The position numbers were made by a program, and so were the translations under genes. The notes beneath the pieces are model-generated. The model saw nothing but the letters and a program-made list of their open reading frames with translations. It had not been told where the DNA came from and did no database searches. DNA of 64,000 bases. Origin: Epichloe hybrida (Eukaryota; Ascomycota; Sordariomycetes; Hypocreales; Clavicipitaceae). Every line of letters starts with the position of its first letter. Position 1 is the first letter of the stretch. Location: NCBI GenBank assembly GCA_019022495.1, contig JAFEKR010000006.1:1488001-1552000 (forward strand), written 5' to 3'. Positions 22,552-33,071 of this stretch are shown in pieces.

Positions 22552-22811
22552 TATTAGTTACACTAAGGAATGTTATACTAATATAAAGGGTTAAATTTAA
22601 TAATAGTAATAAAGTTAATAATAATAGCTAAGAAGAGAGAGAAGGAGAGAAATCTAGCTAGGAGAGAAGGTAAGTAAAAAGGGGGAAAAGTGGGGCGGCA
22701 GTGCGAGGTTGCTCGCGATGTAGCTAATCGCATTGCGTGCATCCCTTTGGTGGACCCACACTTTGGCCACGGCCGGACTAACTATCGTCCGAGGGTCTGG
22801 AGGAAGTCACA
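22552..22811 (-). repeat. 5' LTR of copia A
   Basis: About 260 bp in inverted orientation relative to B. The outer 120 bases (22690-22811) keep GC-rich, unmutated sequence; the inner part is AT-converted. It is separated from element B only by A's leader (22261-22551). Confidence 0.8.
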
Positions 22812-22894
22812 GTTAGGTAGTAAAAGAAACAGAAGCGGATAATAGTTAGCCCGGGCGGATACCGACGCTTTCCCTGCGCCTATGATGCCGATAA

Positions 22895-25800
22895 GGGTCT
22901 GATCCACGAGCCAGTGCAAACTTTGCACGAGTGCAAAATGCATATAAGCGGACGCGCTAGCCATTTTTATTAGCTAAGATCCATAGAAATTTATGGAACT
23001 TTATCTAAATTACATAAACACTATAGCCTCCCTTATTCTTAATATATCTTTTTAACTAGGGCTATGTAAATACTTATAATAGGCTTAGATACTAAGAATA
23101 AAGCAAATTCTACTAATTTCTAGGTATAAACTATACACTTTACATTATACTTACGTAAAGTTTACACTAGTGTAAAGTTTACACCTAGCTATAAGCTATA
23201 ATAATGTTTCTTAGGGTCTATAACCTCTTAATTAATTAATTTATTATAGATAAAGACACTAATAATAACCTTTAGCTTACGATATTAGTTTTATAGTGTT
23301 TTTAAAAGCTAGGCTTACTACAAAGAGCCCTATATAGGCTATATCACCTCTGTAAGCATATTAACTATAATAATAATACTTATAATACCCTCCTTAGCCT
23401 TAGAGGTGCCTAGGTATTGCTAATAGCATTATAAGAGCTCTATAAATATATTTTTTAATTTATATTAAAAAAGGAATTTAAAATCCTTTATTAAATACTA
23501 AGGGAGATCTTCCTTTAGCTCTATAACTAGCTTTATATTAATGCCTTAGTAAGCTCTTTATAATATTAATTAATTAAGCAAAAGGTAATAGTTTTCTTAT
23601 AAATTTATATATATAATAAGCTATAAAGGAACATAAGGTCTTAATTTCTACTATCCTAAGCATTAGTATCTTGAATTTTTTATAAGCTTATTAATCTAAA
23701 CAGGCATTTATATATAGTCTTTATTTATTAGCTAAAGCTATAGTTAGTCTTGCTATTTATAGAGCTAAATAAGAAGTTCCTTTAATTTAATAGTGCAATT
23801 AGTGCTATTAATAGCACACATATACTAGCATTTATTTTACTAAATTAGTAGTAAAAATACTAGTTAAGGAAGAATAATATCTTATAAAATATACTAGTAG
23901 CTATAAGCTTTAAGGAATTATTTCTCTATATACTAGTAAGCACTAAAGGTTCTATTAATAATAGCACCTTATTATAGATAGCGTTCTTAAAGTCCTTTAT
24001 AATCCCTTAAGGCTAATTTTATCTTAGTAATATAGGATTTAGCTTATATTATAGCCTTATTACGCTGTTTTTAATGGTTTAATATTATTTATAAGACTAG
24101 AGGGAAGCTTATAAGTACCCTAATAATAAGAAAGAGCTCTTTAACTTCTAGCATATATAATTATAAGTAGTTATAAAGCATTATTTTAGGTAATATAAGC
24201 AAAAGTAAAAGATAATTTACTATAGCGCTACTAAGTATAATTTTCTTATATAAATTAAGATAATCTATACTATTATAGCTCTCTTTAACTTTATTAAGTT
24301 ATAGGGAAAGGAGTTATATAACTTTAAAGTAAAAGAGATAGAATTATTACCTAGAGATAAGCATAAAGCACTTAAAATAGCTACTATATAGGTATTATTA
24401 CTTCTTATAGGCCTTATAGGCTATAAAGTTTAGAAAAAGATAGTATAGTGGCTTTAGAGGCTTTAGTAAAGTAGTAATATAAATAAAAAGATATATATTT
24501 AATGAATTTAATAGCGTTATTAATAAAATTCTAACTAATGTAATAATAATATTATAGGTTAAAAAGTGATAAATATACATAGCCCGCAGACCTTAATAAA
24601 AAGCCTTACTTTTACTAGTAAATAGTATTAACACTAAAATTTAACTTAATCCACGCTTTCTTTGCCTCTTTTAATAATGATAAGTTCTAAATTAGAGGAT
24701 TTAGTTAATCTTACTTTAACTATAATATAACTCTAATAATCATGCTTATCCTAAACTCTTTACTATATAATTAATAGTCCTTAACTACCTTCTTAATGTT
24801 ATTAGCCCCTATAGCTCTTTAGGTAATAATATACCTCTTTAAGCCCTATATTTAAGGCCTAAGGACATTAGATACTACCTCTAAGAGCTCTTTTACCTAT
24901 ACTATAGCCTAATGCTTCTATATACTTTATAGTAATAAATTTAGCTATAATCTAGTAGGTATAGCCTTAGTAAAGCTTATTTAAGAGCTTTACGGGTTTA
25001 GTGTTAAGGAAGTAGCTATATTATTAGTGCTTTACTTTATAATATTAGTTTAAGACTAACTTTAATACTACTAATTATCTTTAAGGGAATTTTCTTTATT
25101 TAGGAGCTTAAGAAAATCACAAGCCTTATTACTAGGGTATTATATATTAGTATTTTCTCTTTAAGTCTTATTTTTATTATCTTTAGAGTTATTAAAGCTA
25201 TCTTCTAATAACTCTTTTTCTTATACCCTTTTAGTAGTAGTAAAGCTTTTAGTATCTTAGGCTTTAATAACTATATTACTAGCTTTATAGTCTCCTAAGA
25301 AGACCTTTACTTACTTCTCTTTTATAATAGATTTATTTATAATAAGAGGCTTTATTATAATATATTTACTAAACCTTCTATACATTTAGTTAATAAAATT
25401 AGCGGTTTACTTGCTTATATAAAGCCACCTATTTTATTTATTATATATTATACTAGTCTTCTTCTCTATAGTGTAAAAAGCATACTAAACGCCCTTAAGC
25501 TACTTATATTAGTTCTTAATAGTATTTAAAGACTACTAATATCTTAGGAATTTCCTTATAAGCATAAGAATAAAGCCTTTAAGGATATCTTAGATAATAC
25601 TAATCTTACTACTATTAAGCTAATGCTTATAGTAAGCTTTAAGAAGTAATTTAAGTAAGAAAAGGGTTTAATTATTAGTCTAGCGAATTTAGGAGAATCT
25701 AGATACCTATAACTAGGTATTTTAAGATATAGTTATAATATATATTAAAATTATATAATATTTACTAGTAAAATAAAATAATTCTATTATATTAAAGCTA

Positions 25801-25967
25801 TAGAAGGGAAGATCTACTATCGCGATAGGCCCCTTATGTAAAGGCAGTGAAAAAAAGCCATAGAAGTGGGCCATAATGGTATAAAGTAGGCGCCCTATAT
25901 AACTCCATATATAATTTGTACCCTGTAATGTCAGTGCAAAGTTTGCACCGGCTCGTGGATCAGACCC
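22895..25967 (+). mobile_element. PIF/Harbinger DNA transposon, RIP-mutated
   Basis: 3073 bp with inverted termini GGGTCTGATCCACGAGCC at the left and its complement at the right, flanked by TAA (22892-22894 and 25968-25970), the trinucleotide duplication typical of PIF/Harbinger. Just inside each terminus is a palindrome, GTGCAAACTTTGCAC on the left and its counterpart on the right. The interior carries a transposase remnant on the plus strand and about 1.5 kb of further AT-converted sequence (24400-25850) that could hold the second, Myb-like gene of this superfamily but is too mutated to read. It sits in a DUF4419 gene whose frame runs across the duplication. Confidence 0.85.
23680..24300 (+). 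pseudogene. Harbinger transposase (DDE) remnant
   Basis: Reading through stops gives FNSAISAINSTHI at about 23787, which is the F-x-x-A-I-x-A-I-D-G-T-H-I first catalytic block with Asp changed to Asn. It is followed by GSINNSTLL (second block V-N-D-S-T, again Asp to Asn), FYLSNIGFSLYYSLITLF and NNKKELFNF-x-HI-x-L. All three catalytic positions appear lost through G-to-A changes. No active protein is possible. Confidence 0.75.
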
Positions 25968-27043
25968 TAAATTCGGGCAGCCATAAGGGTCTTGTACAAA
26001 GCGAAAACGTGAAATGGCTTATCATCCAAGGGTCTTGTGCCAAGCAAGATTTCGCTGAAAACCACTACAGCTCCTCTGACAAAGGCTTCGTCCGCGCCGC
26101 AATTCACGCAAACAGCGCGATCACCACCACCTCACCATTCGTCCTGAAGACGTCTGGTTCGCCATCTTGGTTCAGCTGAGCTGCTACATAAACACCCATG
26201 CCGAAGAACTACGCTCGTACTTTTTCGCTCATGGGGGGAAGAAACACCTCGAAGTTGACGGGGTCGGCAGCATTGGCACCGTCAACTTTGGAGCGTTCGC
26301 TGAGAAACTGGCGGCAAGAATATCAGACAATGTCGTTGATCCCGAGCTGCCTTCGTGGATCCTGCCGTCCTTCTCTGCTACTACTGACTCGGACTCGGTG
26401 ATTGGAGCTGTGCTGTTCATGGGGGCCATGCAGAGCTATCTCTCTTATAATCTTATCTTGACATGCGGTATTCCTACAGTCCCACGGCTTGGCGAGCTGT
26501 CCGACTGGAAAGATGTACGAAATCACCTGGATAATCAACTTTTACGCTTAGTGAGGAACTGCATAAATTTCGGTTGATGCTCGTTTCCATCCTGGAAAAC
26601 TTCATTCTTTCGTTTGAGCAGCCGCAAAGCATAGCGGTCAAGGAATTTTGGGACACCATCGCAACCATCAAGCCAAGGGGCAGCGGGGCAGACTCTCTAC
26701 TGGGCTTGATCACTGCATTTCGCTATTGGGACAAGGAGTGCGTGGCAAAACATTGTGGAAATCAAGTGTTAGACATGGGGGATGTTTCCTATCCGAAGAT
26801 AGACATGGACAGTATTCCCGTGGGATATTTCACGGTACCTGTCCGCGTTAACGACAACGGCAAAAAGTACGATTGCGAGCTTATCTCGGGATCGGTGGGA
26901 ATAATTGCTCATTAAGACGGAGATGGCGGTGCAAACAGCCATAAGTTGACGAGAATACAACCTCTGACAGGATGGTGGATATATGGACGCAAGGAAGGCG
27001 AGGGTGAAGATTCGGAAGGAGAAGACAACGAGACATCATTTTA

Positions 27044-28273
27044 AGGGGCCCGATTGGTATCAAAATTATAAGAATACAATGAGAATCAAGGCCGAGAAGG
27101 AACAGCAACGAGAAGAAGAAGCAACGGCAGCGGATTTGTCTTAGCCATGGGAGAGCATAGAATGCCGGTGTAGGCTCTTACATGCAAATTGATTCCACGT
27201 GTGGTGTTGAGCCTCTCACGCCCGAGGACATTGCCGAAGTCTTCGTCTTCACTGCCACTAGTCGTGAGAACGTCGTCATTGCCGATACTCTCGTCTACCA
27301 CAACCATTAGATAAGATTCTGTGGCTACAATCCAAGTTTGTTCATGTGCTAACGTTAAGTAGGTATCTGCCACTGTTGTGCACCGTAAACACAAAATGAA
27401 TCGAGGAGGGTGACTTTAGTGGTGAAAATGTCATCTGATGTAAAACATGTACGCATTAACCAATAACCTCCTTCACCAAAGACCCAGTCTTCGGTCTCGA
27501 TCCCTGAGTACTGAATGACTCTTTTGGCAGCGGTCAAACGTCCCGAACCGGCCCTAGGGTATCTGACTGACGATTGGCCTGGGCTGGCTTCGATGTGTTT
27601 ACCTCACATAACATAACAGCACAACTCGGACTTTCGCGGCCTCGGTTTCAAGTCGACCGAGTATCACGGGTGTCTCAGCCACATGAGATAGAACACCCTA
27701 CATCCATTAGATGATATAGATGCGGTAGTTAGCCTTTGATGTTGAATATTCCTTCATAAATAAAACTTGGAAATGATGAGCCCACATCTTCACCTGCTAA
27801 GCGCGTTGGTCCTGTCCGGATCATCAGGTGTGAAATAACACCTTCAATTATCATGTTTCGACCGATTCTAAACAGTGTTCCTGGCCTGGCTCGTACTCGT
27901 TCAATCCATCTCGAATTGACCTAATGATTTCTTTGAACAAGGAATGAACATAGTTGATGGGCTACTCGCAGTTGGTACGTAGTTTCTTTGGATGCTTGCC
28001 CATATCATGAAAGGGAACCTTCGCTCGGCAGACAATTGGACACGTAAACCCGTGCCTACCTAAGGAGTATTCCAAACACAATCTCCAATAGAGTCATTGC
28101 ACCAAATAAATGGTTCTCTTGTCGCTAAATCTAGACAAAGAAAACTTTCATGCATTCCCACTATATCCGGAACGCCGCTAATGCTACCTGCCAACTGGTG
28201 CCATTTGCTTCCCAAAATCCTCTAATCTTGTCCACATGGTCGAACTTTGATTCGCCTGCGTCCCCAGGACCAT
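27044..28273. other. intergenic, nothing recognised
   Basis: Normal base composition between the DUF4419 remnant and eIF3h. Short open frames on both strands (for example 27086-27394 minus) show no recognisable domain, signal or splice support. The right end will include the eIF3h 3' UTR. Confidence 0.5.
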
Positions 28274-29525
28274 TTACTGAGGCAACAAGTTCTCCCGAAC
28301 GGCAAACATTTTGATACTTACATTTGAGGTGAAACCATCAACCTGCTTGCTGTAATTCTCCACTTGCTTAGCGTTCAACATACCCTCAAGACGGCTTGGC
28401 TCCTGAGGCATCTTGAACAGTCTTTGCCACTCATCCTCCGGTAGAGGGGCCTGCTTAGACGCAGCGCGCTGGGCGTTTTCAGCCTTTCGCTTCGCCTGCC
28501 ACTGGGAGATCTTGACCTGTTCACGGGCCACTTGGCGCTGATAGAATTGGAAGTTGTTGAGATCGGTGTAGTGAGACTCGATGCTCTCAAGAAGCAAGTC
28601 GCACGTTTTCTCCAGGAACGGATCAATGGCGAGATCCAGATTATCGATGGAAGGATACAGAGGAGCCTTGAAGGCGTCTCGCTTGATATCATATATAGAG
28701 TTGGGGGGCTCGATTTCATCCGTCGGGGGCGGGGCGGGCATTTGGTGAAGGAATGTTGTGAGGAGGTGCGAGTTGTGCACGCTGATAGGTAACTCGGCCA
28801 GAATATCACGAAATGTGAGCTTTGACTTTTGCAGACTATGAAAATGGTCAGTATTTATGTGTGGCTGTATGGAAGCCCCGCGGTGTGACGAGGGATAGGT
28901 CTTACATATCCGTAGTGAATTTTCCCTCTTTATAGATAGCCATGAAGGCATTGGTCAAGCGGAATGCTCGCAGAGCCAGGTTGCCCTGTGAGCTCTTACT
29001 GGTATCATAAACGAGAGCAATGGCTCTGTCATTGTCCTTTTGGTAGTGATATTGGTTCTCAATAAATCCCATGTTGACAAAGTTGCCCATGGTAGCACTG
29101 GAGTACCATCCGGCAGTGTTTGCATCAACATTGACCTCCTTCAAGTATCTGACCATTTCGTTCTGGTAGGTGATGTTGGCTTTTTGTCGTGGAGCAGCAG
29201 CAGCGATCAACGAAGTATCGTTGTTTTGATGACCCTCGGTAGCGGCACTGTCGATGGTGGGGAAGTGGAAGGTGTTGGTGACCTCGAGGACGTTATTCTT
29301 GTCCAGGCCGACAACAGATCCGGTGGCAATAGTAGGGAAAGTCGAGGAGCAGTGCTTGGCAATCTTCATAATGACCTATAAACCTGCGGTGTGAGTAACT
29401 CATTCTCCAGGAAGCCATACTGCTCAAGGGGGGTTGAAAGGTGGGGCGCGCTGGCGATTTTGCAAACATACCAGAGCCTCGACCTGAACAGCCTGGAAAG
29501 GCGCATCTTTCAAAGCGTCGCTCAT
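28274..29525 (-). CDS. eukaryotic translation initiation factor 3 subunit H
   Basis: MPN-domain subunit of eIF3, which scaffolds the 43S pre-initiation complex in the cytosol. Exons 29525-29472, 29375-28906 and 28835-28274 (introns 96 and 70 bp) give 361 residues, the expected fungal length. Exon 1 encodes [18 protein letters not shown]; exon 2 continues [25 protein letters not shown], the start of the MPN domain, and [26 protein letters not shown] sequence. The JAMM metal ligands are absent, as is normal for eIF3h. The C-terminal half has the helical [17 protein letters not shown] and a long coiled-coil-rich tail [21 protein letters not shown]. Near the end a perfect GTAAGT occurs inside coding sequence ([11 protein letters not shown]) but appears not to be used, since the reading continues to a family-like C-terminus. 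Confidence 0.92.
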
Positions 29526-30106
29526 CTTGTCGGTTCGTCTGGAAACGCTTTTCGGAGCCAGGTGCACAGGCAGGGGCTTACGCGAGAATATGGTGGATTA
29601 TATCTACACACTCTCTTCGTGGATGAAATATCAAGCTTTTCGCGTGTCCGATTTGTGGGCGTTGTGGGTTGAAAGCGGTCAAACGTGGCACAATTTAGTG
29701 GGGTGAAGAAAATGTCTACCCAGCTCCCTGGCTAAAGCCCAGCTTTGACGTTTCAGAGACGGGCACAAATACTCGACTTCAAAGACCATCACCATAACCA
29801 TCAGGAAAGGTCATTTCTCGGGCCCTGTCAGCAAATGACAGTAACTATAGAAGCATATGATCTCGCTTGCTTTCAAATATATCACATTTGTTCAAGCGCC
29901 AGAATTTTATCCCAACAATGACACTGATAACATCGCCCAGAACCGTTACTCCTCCAATAGTCTTCGGGACGGTTGAAAGTTCATCGCAGAACGCTTCTTA
30001 CGTGCCCATGAATCATTTTCTTCCCTCGCGACTTTGACAGGCTGACTATAGGAGACTCCACCGAGTGTTTGCTTCATCGAGCATTATTCTCTTTAGCCTC
30101 AGGATT
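29526..30106. other. eIF3h promoter and UPF0643 3' flank
   Basis: About 580 bp between two minus-strand genes. It should contain the eIF3h promoter and the UPF0643 terminator. No motif stands out. Confidence 0.45.
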
Positions 30107-30817
30107 TCACATCTTGTCCCATTCAGTAATTTCCCAGCTATTAACATTGTCACGGACAGCCAATCGATGCTGGTCAATTTTCCAGTAAGCGTACAGTGAC
30201 CGAGTGGCGCCGGCAGCCTTGCGATGAGATGGACCCCTTCCCCCCTCTAAGGCGTCCTGGCGGGATCTCCAAACGCAAGTGGCGAGGTTTCGCAGCTCAT
30301 CGTCAGGTGATCCAAACCAGTATCTTGAATTGGTCAGTACTGAGTCGCAGGAAAGGACACCGCACATCAAGGAACCAAAATCTTACTTGAGGAAACCTCC
30401 AGTAGCAATCGCTTCGGCGTGCGCGGCCTTGTCCAGCTCACCGAGGTGGCTGTAATCAGTGCTAGGTTTGATCTGGGATCTGAATGCGACGATATAGAAT
30501 GAAGTTTCCTTGAGGTCTTTACCCGACTTTGCTACGAGCTGCCTCAACTCATGGATAACCTCTGGCCAGTTGAAGGATTCCGTATATGAGGCGGTGGCGT
30601 ACTCCTCTCGAACCGCCCGCAGCCTTGACAACGCCCTGGCCAAAAGAGCGTTTTCGTTGTCTAATGTTTGCAGGTCCAGCAGGTGATCTGTGTCGACGTA
30701 TGGCGATTGGACGATGAAGCGTTCACCATTCAAGGCATCGTTCTGAATGACAGAGATGGCCTCCTTCTCTCGCACAAAACTGGGAATCTCGACTGGGTGA
30801 ACCCCTCGGGCAGCCAT
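30107..30817 (-). CDS. UPF0643 family protein
   Basis: Two exons, 30817-30387 and 30323-30107, with a 63-bp intron (gtaaga...aag in the minus orientation), encode 215 residues, matching the fungal UPF0643 family. The N-terminus MAARGVHPVEIPSFV leads into a helical region (DLQTLDNENALLARALSRLRAVREEYATAS) and FYIVAFRSQIKPSTDY. Exon 2 carries the conserved block YWFGSPDDELRNLATCVWRS and RSLYAYWKIDQHRLAV, ending in a Trp-rich tail EITEWDKM. The function of this family is not established. Both the start ATG at 30817 and the splice junction (FLK/YWFG) agree with the family pattern. Confidence 0.85.
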
Positions 30818-31973
30818 GTCGACAGTGGTAGGCGCTCAGCAGTATCTCACTTTTCTAGAAGGAGTGACCTCGCGGAAGGACCGGCGAATTTAAGACGTGA
30901 GACACGATGGACAACAGAAGTGGTGGAAGATCGACCCCGGACAAGTTGATTACGAGCAGAGAACGAGCTATATGGGTACATCATTGATTGATGAAGGGAG
31001 AGAGTTCTGGCAATTTAAAAATATCGACATAACGCCATTTGGTGGGAGCTATTCGACTTGCCACACCGCTTTGGAATGGGAAATACGATTCAGAAATCAC
31101 GACACATGGAGATGGGAGCCAAGCTCCAGCAAACCTGTTATGGGTCCAACAAAGGATCAAATCTGCGCCTACTGACCAGTCAGGATGGCAAAAAGTCTCT
31201 CAGTACCGATGAGGCAGTCGGAGGAATTATTTCGCAATTCATGAATCAGCAAAATCAAAAGATGATCCGTGCTGGGTGGCTTAGCGGATCTTCTCGCGCA
31301 TGCTGGCTTATTGTACGGAGTACATATTTTGCTTGTGGCTGTCGGTCCATGCAGCCGACTGGCGGAACCCTACCACTGGGAAGTTTACAAGTTGTTTAAA
31401 CCCTCCCTCATTTCGCCACAGTTTGGAATTGTCGAATGACCTGGCTTTATTTCATGGCGCGTATCAGGAATGTAGCCTACGCTGCGAAATCGAGTGGAAA
31501 AGAGACTCAAAACTCTCTGACTCCGTTCCTCCGCCGTCGCCCCACAAAATGTCAGATATCTGGCATGTGTGGGTCAAATCGACGGCACGACACGTTGACC
31601 CTGAATGACACCATCACACTCACTGGTCAGTGCATTCTTACGCAAGCAAAGCCGTGCTATGAAATTTGCGAGAGAGAAGGGGGGGTGGGGCTTACAGAGA
31701 GAAGAAGAAGCGTTTTATATGCATTATAGTGTTTACATACGGAATTAAAAGTAAGTAATTACAGTGAATTGAAGAGCAAGTCTCTTCTCTTGGCTCTTCG
31801 CCCTCTCTCCTCTTTCCCTTATCCTCTGAATTCATCATCAATCACATCCTACAGGTCACCGACGATATTCAAATGCCAGGGTATCATATGAATGACTGTC
31901 ATAGCCGGTACCTTCCTTTGGCGAAACTTAACTTTGAAAGTACGATATTCTTGCCGATTCATCCCGGATTCGC
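30818..31973. other. intergenic, no gene supported
   Basis: 1.15 kb containing the UPF0643 promoter and the GH76 3' flank. A TACGGAGTA motif is at 31314-31322. Open frames on the plus strand (30897-31175, 31058-31399) lack any recognisable feature and overlap each other. Confidence 0.5.
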
Positions 31974-33071
31974 TCAAGAGACTCGAACTGCTGCCACGAG
32001 AGCATCCACAGCACTCCCGTGTGATGCGCCATTGACACCAACCAGAGGACCGGCCCATGCGACACCCATTTTGTTGTCCTTGTCGCGGTTCTTACTCCAG
32101 ACAGAGTCCGCATTTCTCAGGATAAAGGAGCGAATGTCACCATCGCCGATTTCCTGGTTGAGGTAACCCAAATTCCGAATGAAGACTCCTTTGAATTGCT
32201 TGGCATCGAACCCGCAGTTGCCTTCCCGCGTTTCACACTTGTCGGTCTCGACGAGAATGCCGTTCTCGTTGGAAAGAGCGCCGATGGCCGCCTTGGCCAG
32301 TGTTCTGGCTTGGTCGAGAGCGCCACCACCGAGCAGGGAGGGCTTGGATAGTTCTACCAGAGCGCCCAGAATTACACCCTGGATATAAGACCAAGTCTGC
32401 AGGCCGTTGTTCTTGCACTGATCATTGAGACCATCGTTGATGAGATTCTGGCCGTTGATGATTCCGCTCTCTCGGAACCATCTCCACTCGTCTTTCGCAA
32501 TCTGAGCATAAGTTCTGTTGGACGGAATGCGATTGGCCAATGAAGCAGCAACAGCGAGATACAACTCGTTGGAGATTGCATTGACATATTTGCGATCTTT
32601 TTTCCAATAGATGCCGCCCTTGCAAGGCCCTCCGCGGCCGGTCTGCATATCATTGAAGATATCAACAGCCGTTTCGAGATGAGCTCCGTCGCCCATGGCG
32701 TCATAAGAGTGAATAAGGCCTAGAGCCCACCATCCTTCATCGTCGTAAAACTCGTTTCTGTAGCCTGGGAACTTCTTCGGGGCGTTTCGGAAGGTGTTTT
32801 GTATTCTCTGAGGGATGCCAAGTGAGTTGGCTGCCCCAGGCTGAAGAAGAGCAAAATCGGCCATAGTTGTCAAAGCATTGCCGCTCTGCCACCAGGCGCC
32901 ATCCCACAGTCCCGACCCTTGGTCGTACCAGTTGTCGTTGAGGGCTCTGATCCCGGTGGAGGCCTGCTGAACGTACTCTTGTTTGGATGCAGTGTAAGCG
33001 CCCTCAGCATACAATGAAGCCGTGAGGGCAAGGCACGAGGCCACAGCAGAGAGAGGCCTCTTTGACAACAT
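31974..33071 (-). CDS. secreted glycoside hydrolase family 76 protein
   Basis: Single exon, 365 residues. Residues 1-25 form a signal peptide (MLSKRPLSAVASCLALTASL, cleavage likely after YAEGA), so it acts outside the cell or at the wall. GH76 enzymes are endo-alpha-1,6-mannanases or, in the Dfg5 branch, transglycosidases acting on GPI anchors. The catalytic Asp pair is visible in EFYDDEGWWALGL (D110-D111). Other landmarks are WYDQGSGLWDGAWWQSGNALTTMADF, CKGGIYWKKDRKYVNAISNELYLA and TWSYIQGVILGALVEL. There is no C-terminal hydrophobic GPI-signal, arguing for a soluble alpha-1,6-mannanase rather than a Dfg5-type anchored enzyme. Confidence 0.88.
   Translation of the reverse strand: MLSKRPLSAVASCLALTASLYAEGAYTASKQEYVQQASTGIRALNDNWYDQGSGLWDGAWWQSGNALTTMADFALLQPGAANSLGIPQRIQNTFRNAPKKFPGYRNEFYDDEGWWALGLIHSYDAMGDGAHLETAVDIFNDMQTGRGGPCKGGIYWKKDRKYVNAISNELYLAVAASLANRIPSNRTYAQIAKDEWRWFRESGIINGQNLINDGLNDQCKNNGLQTWSYIQGVILGALVELSKPSLLGGGALDQARTLAKAAIGALSNENGILVETDKCETREGNCGFDAKQFKGVFIRNLGYLNQEIGDGDIRSFILRNADSVWSKNRDKDNKMGVAWAGPLVGVNGASHGSAVDALVAAVRVS

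Larger units (their letters stand above)
9883..22811 (-). mobile_element. Ty1/copia retrotransposon A (split by B), RIP-mutated
   Basis: Element A reads on the minus strand. Its outer ends are TGTTAGTTACACC (9883) and ..GGAAGTCACA (22811), and it is flanked by perfect 5-bp duplications GTTAG at 9878-9882 and 22812-22816. Its 3' LTR is 9883-10162 and its 5' LTR 22552-22811. The leader (22261-22551) is interrupted by element B; removing B and one copy of CTTAT joins 22260-side leader to 12690-side sequence exactly as in B's own intact leader around 13285-13310. The internal region then runs leftward: gag-side sequence (12690-11885), a MITE (11463-11884), reverse transcriptase and RNase H remnants (about 11460-10400). 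About 6 kb of gag, protease and integrase present in B is missing. All frames are full of TAA/TAG created by C-to-T and G-to-A changes, so it is dead. Confidence 0.85.
22884..27043 (+). pseudogene. DUF4419 protein gene, interrupted and decayed
   Basis: Real sequence is at 25968-27043, with a short upstream piece (MMPI, from 22884) on the far side of the Harbinger element; removing the element and one TAA restores a continuous frame MMPI-NSGSHKGLVQSENVKWLI. The right part has DUF4419 family features: KGFVRAAIHA, HHHLTIRPEDVWFAILVQLS, NTHAEELRSYFFAHGGKKHLEV, MGAMQSYLSYNLILTCGIP, LTGWWIYGRKEGEG near the end. Besides the insertion there are at least three lesions: a frameshift between IHA and HHHLTIRP (about 26110-26120), a second at about 26552 before EELHKFRLMLVSI, and an in-frame TAA after VGIIAH (26913). 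The role of DUF4419 proteins is unknown. The lesions in this part are not transitions, so decay here is independent of RIP. Confidence 0.7.

Noticed and set aside
28320..28345. GTAAGT near the eIF3h 3' end as an intron donor
   Set aside because: The reading through it ([14 protein letters not shown]) gives a family-like C-terminus and ends at a proper stop; no acceptor is needed.
31000..31850. Overlapping plus-strand open frames as a gene
   Set aside because: No conserved motif, no coherent splice model, and several frames compete across the same interval.
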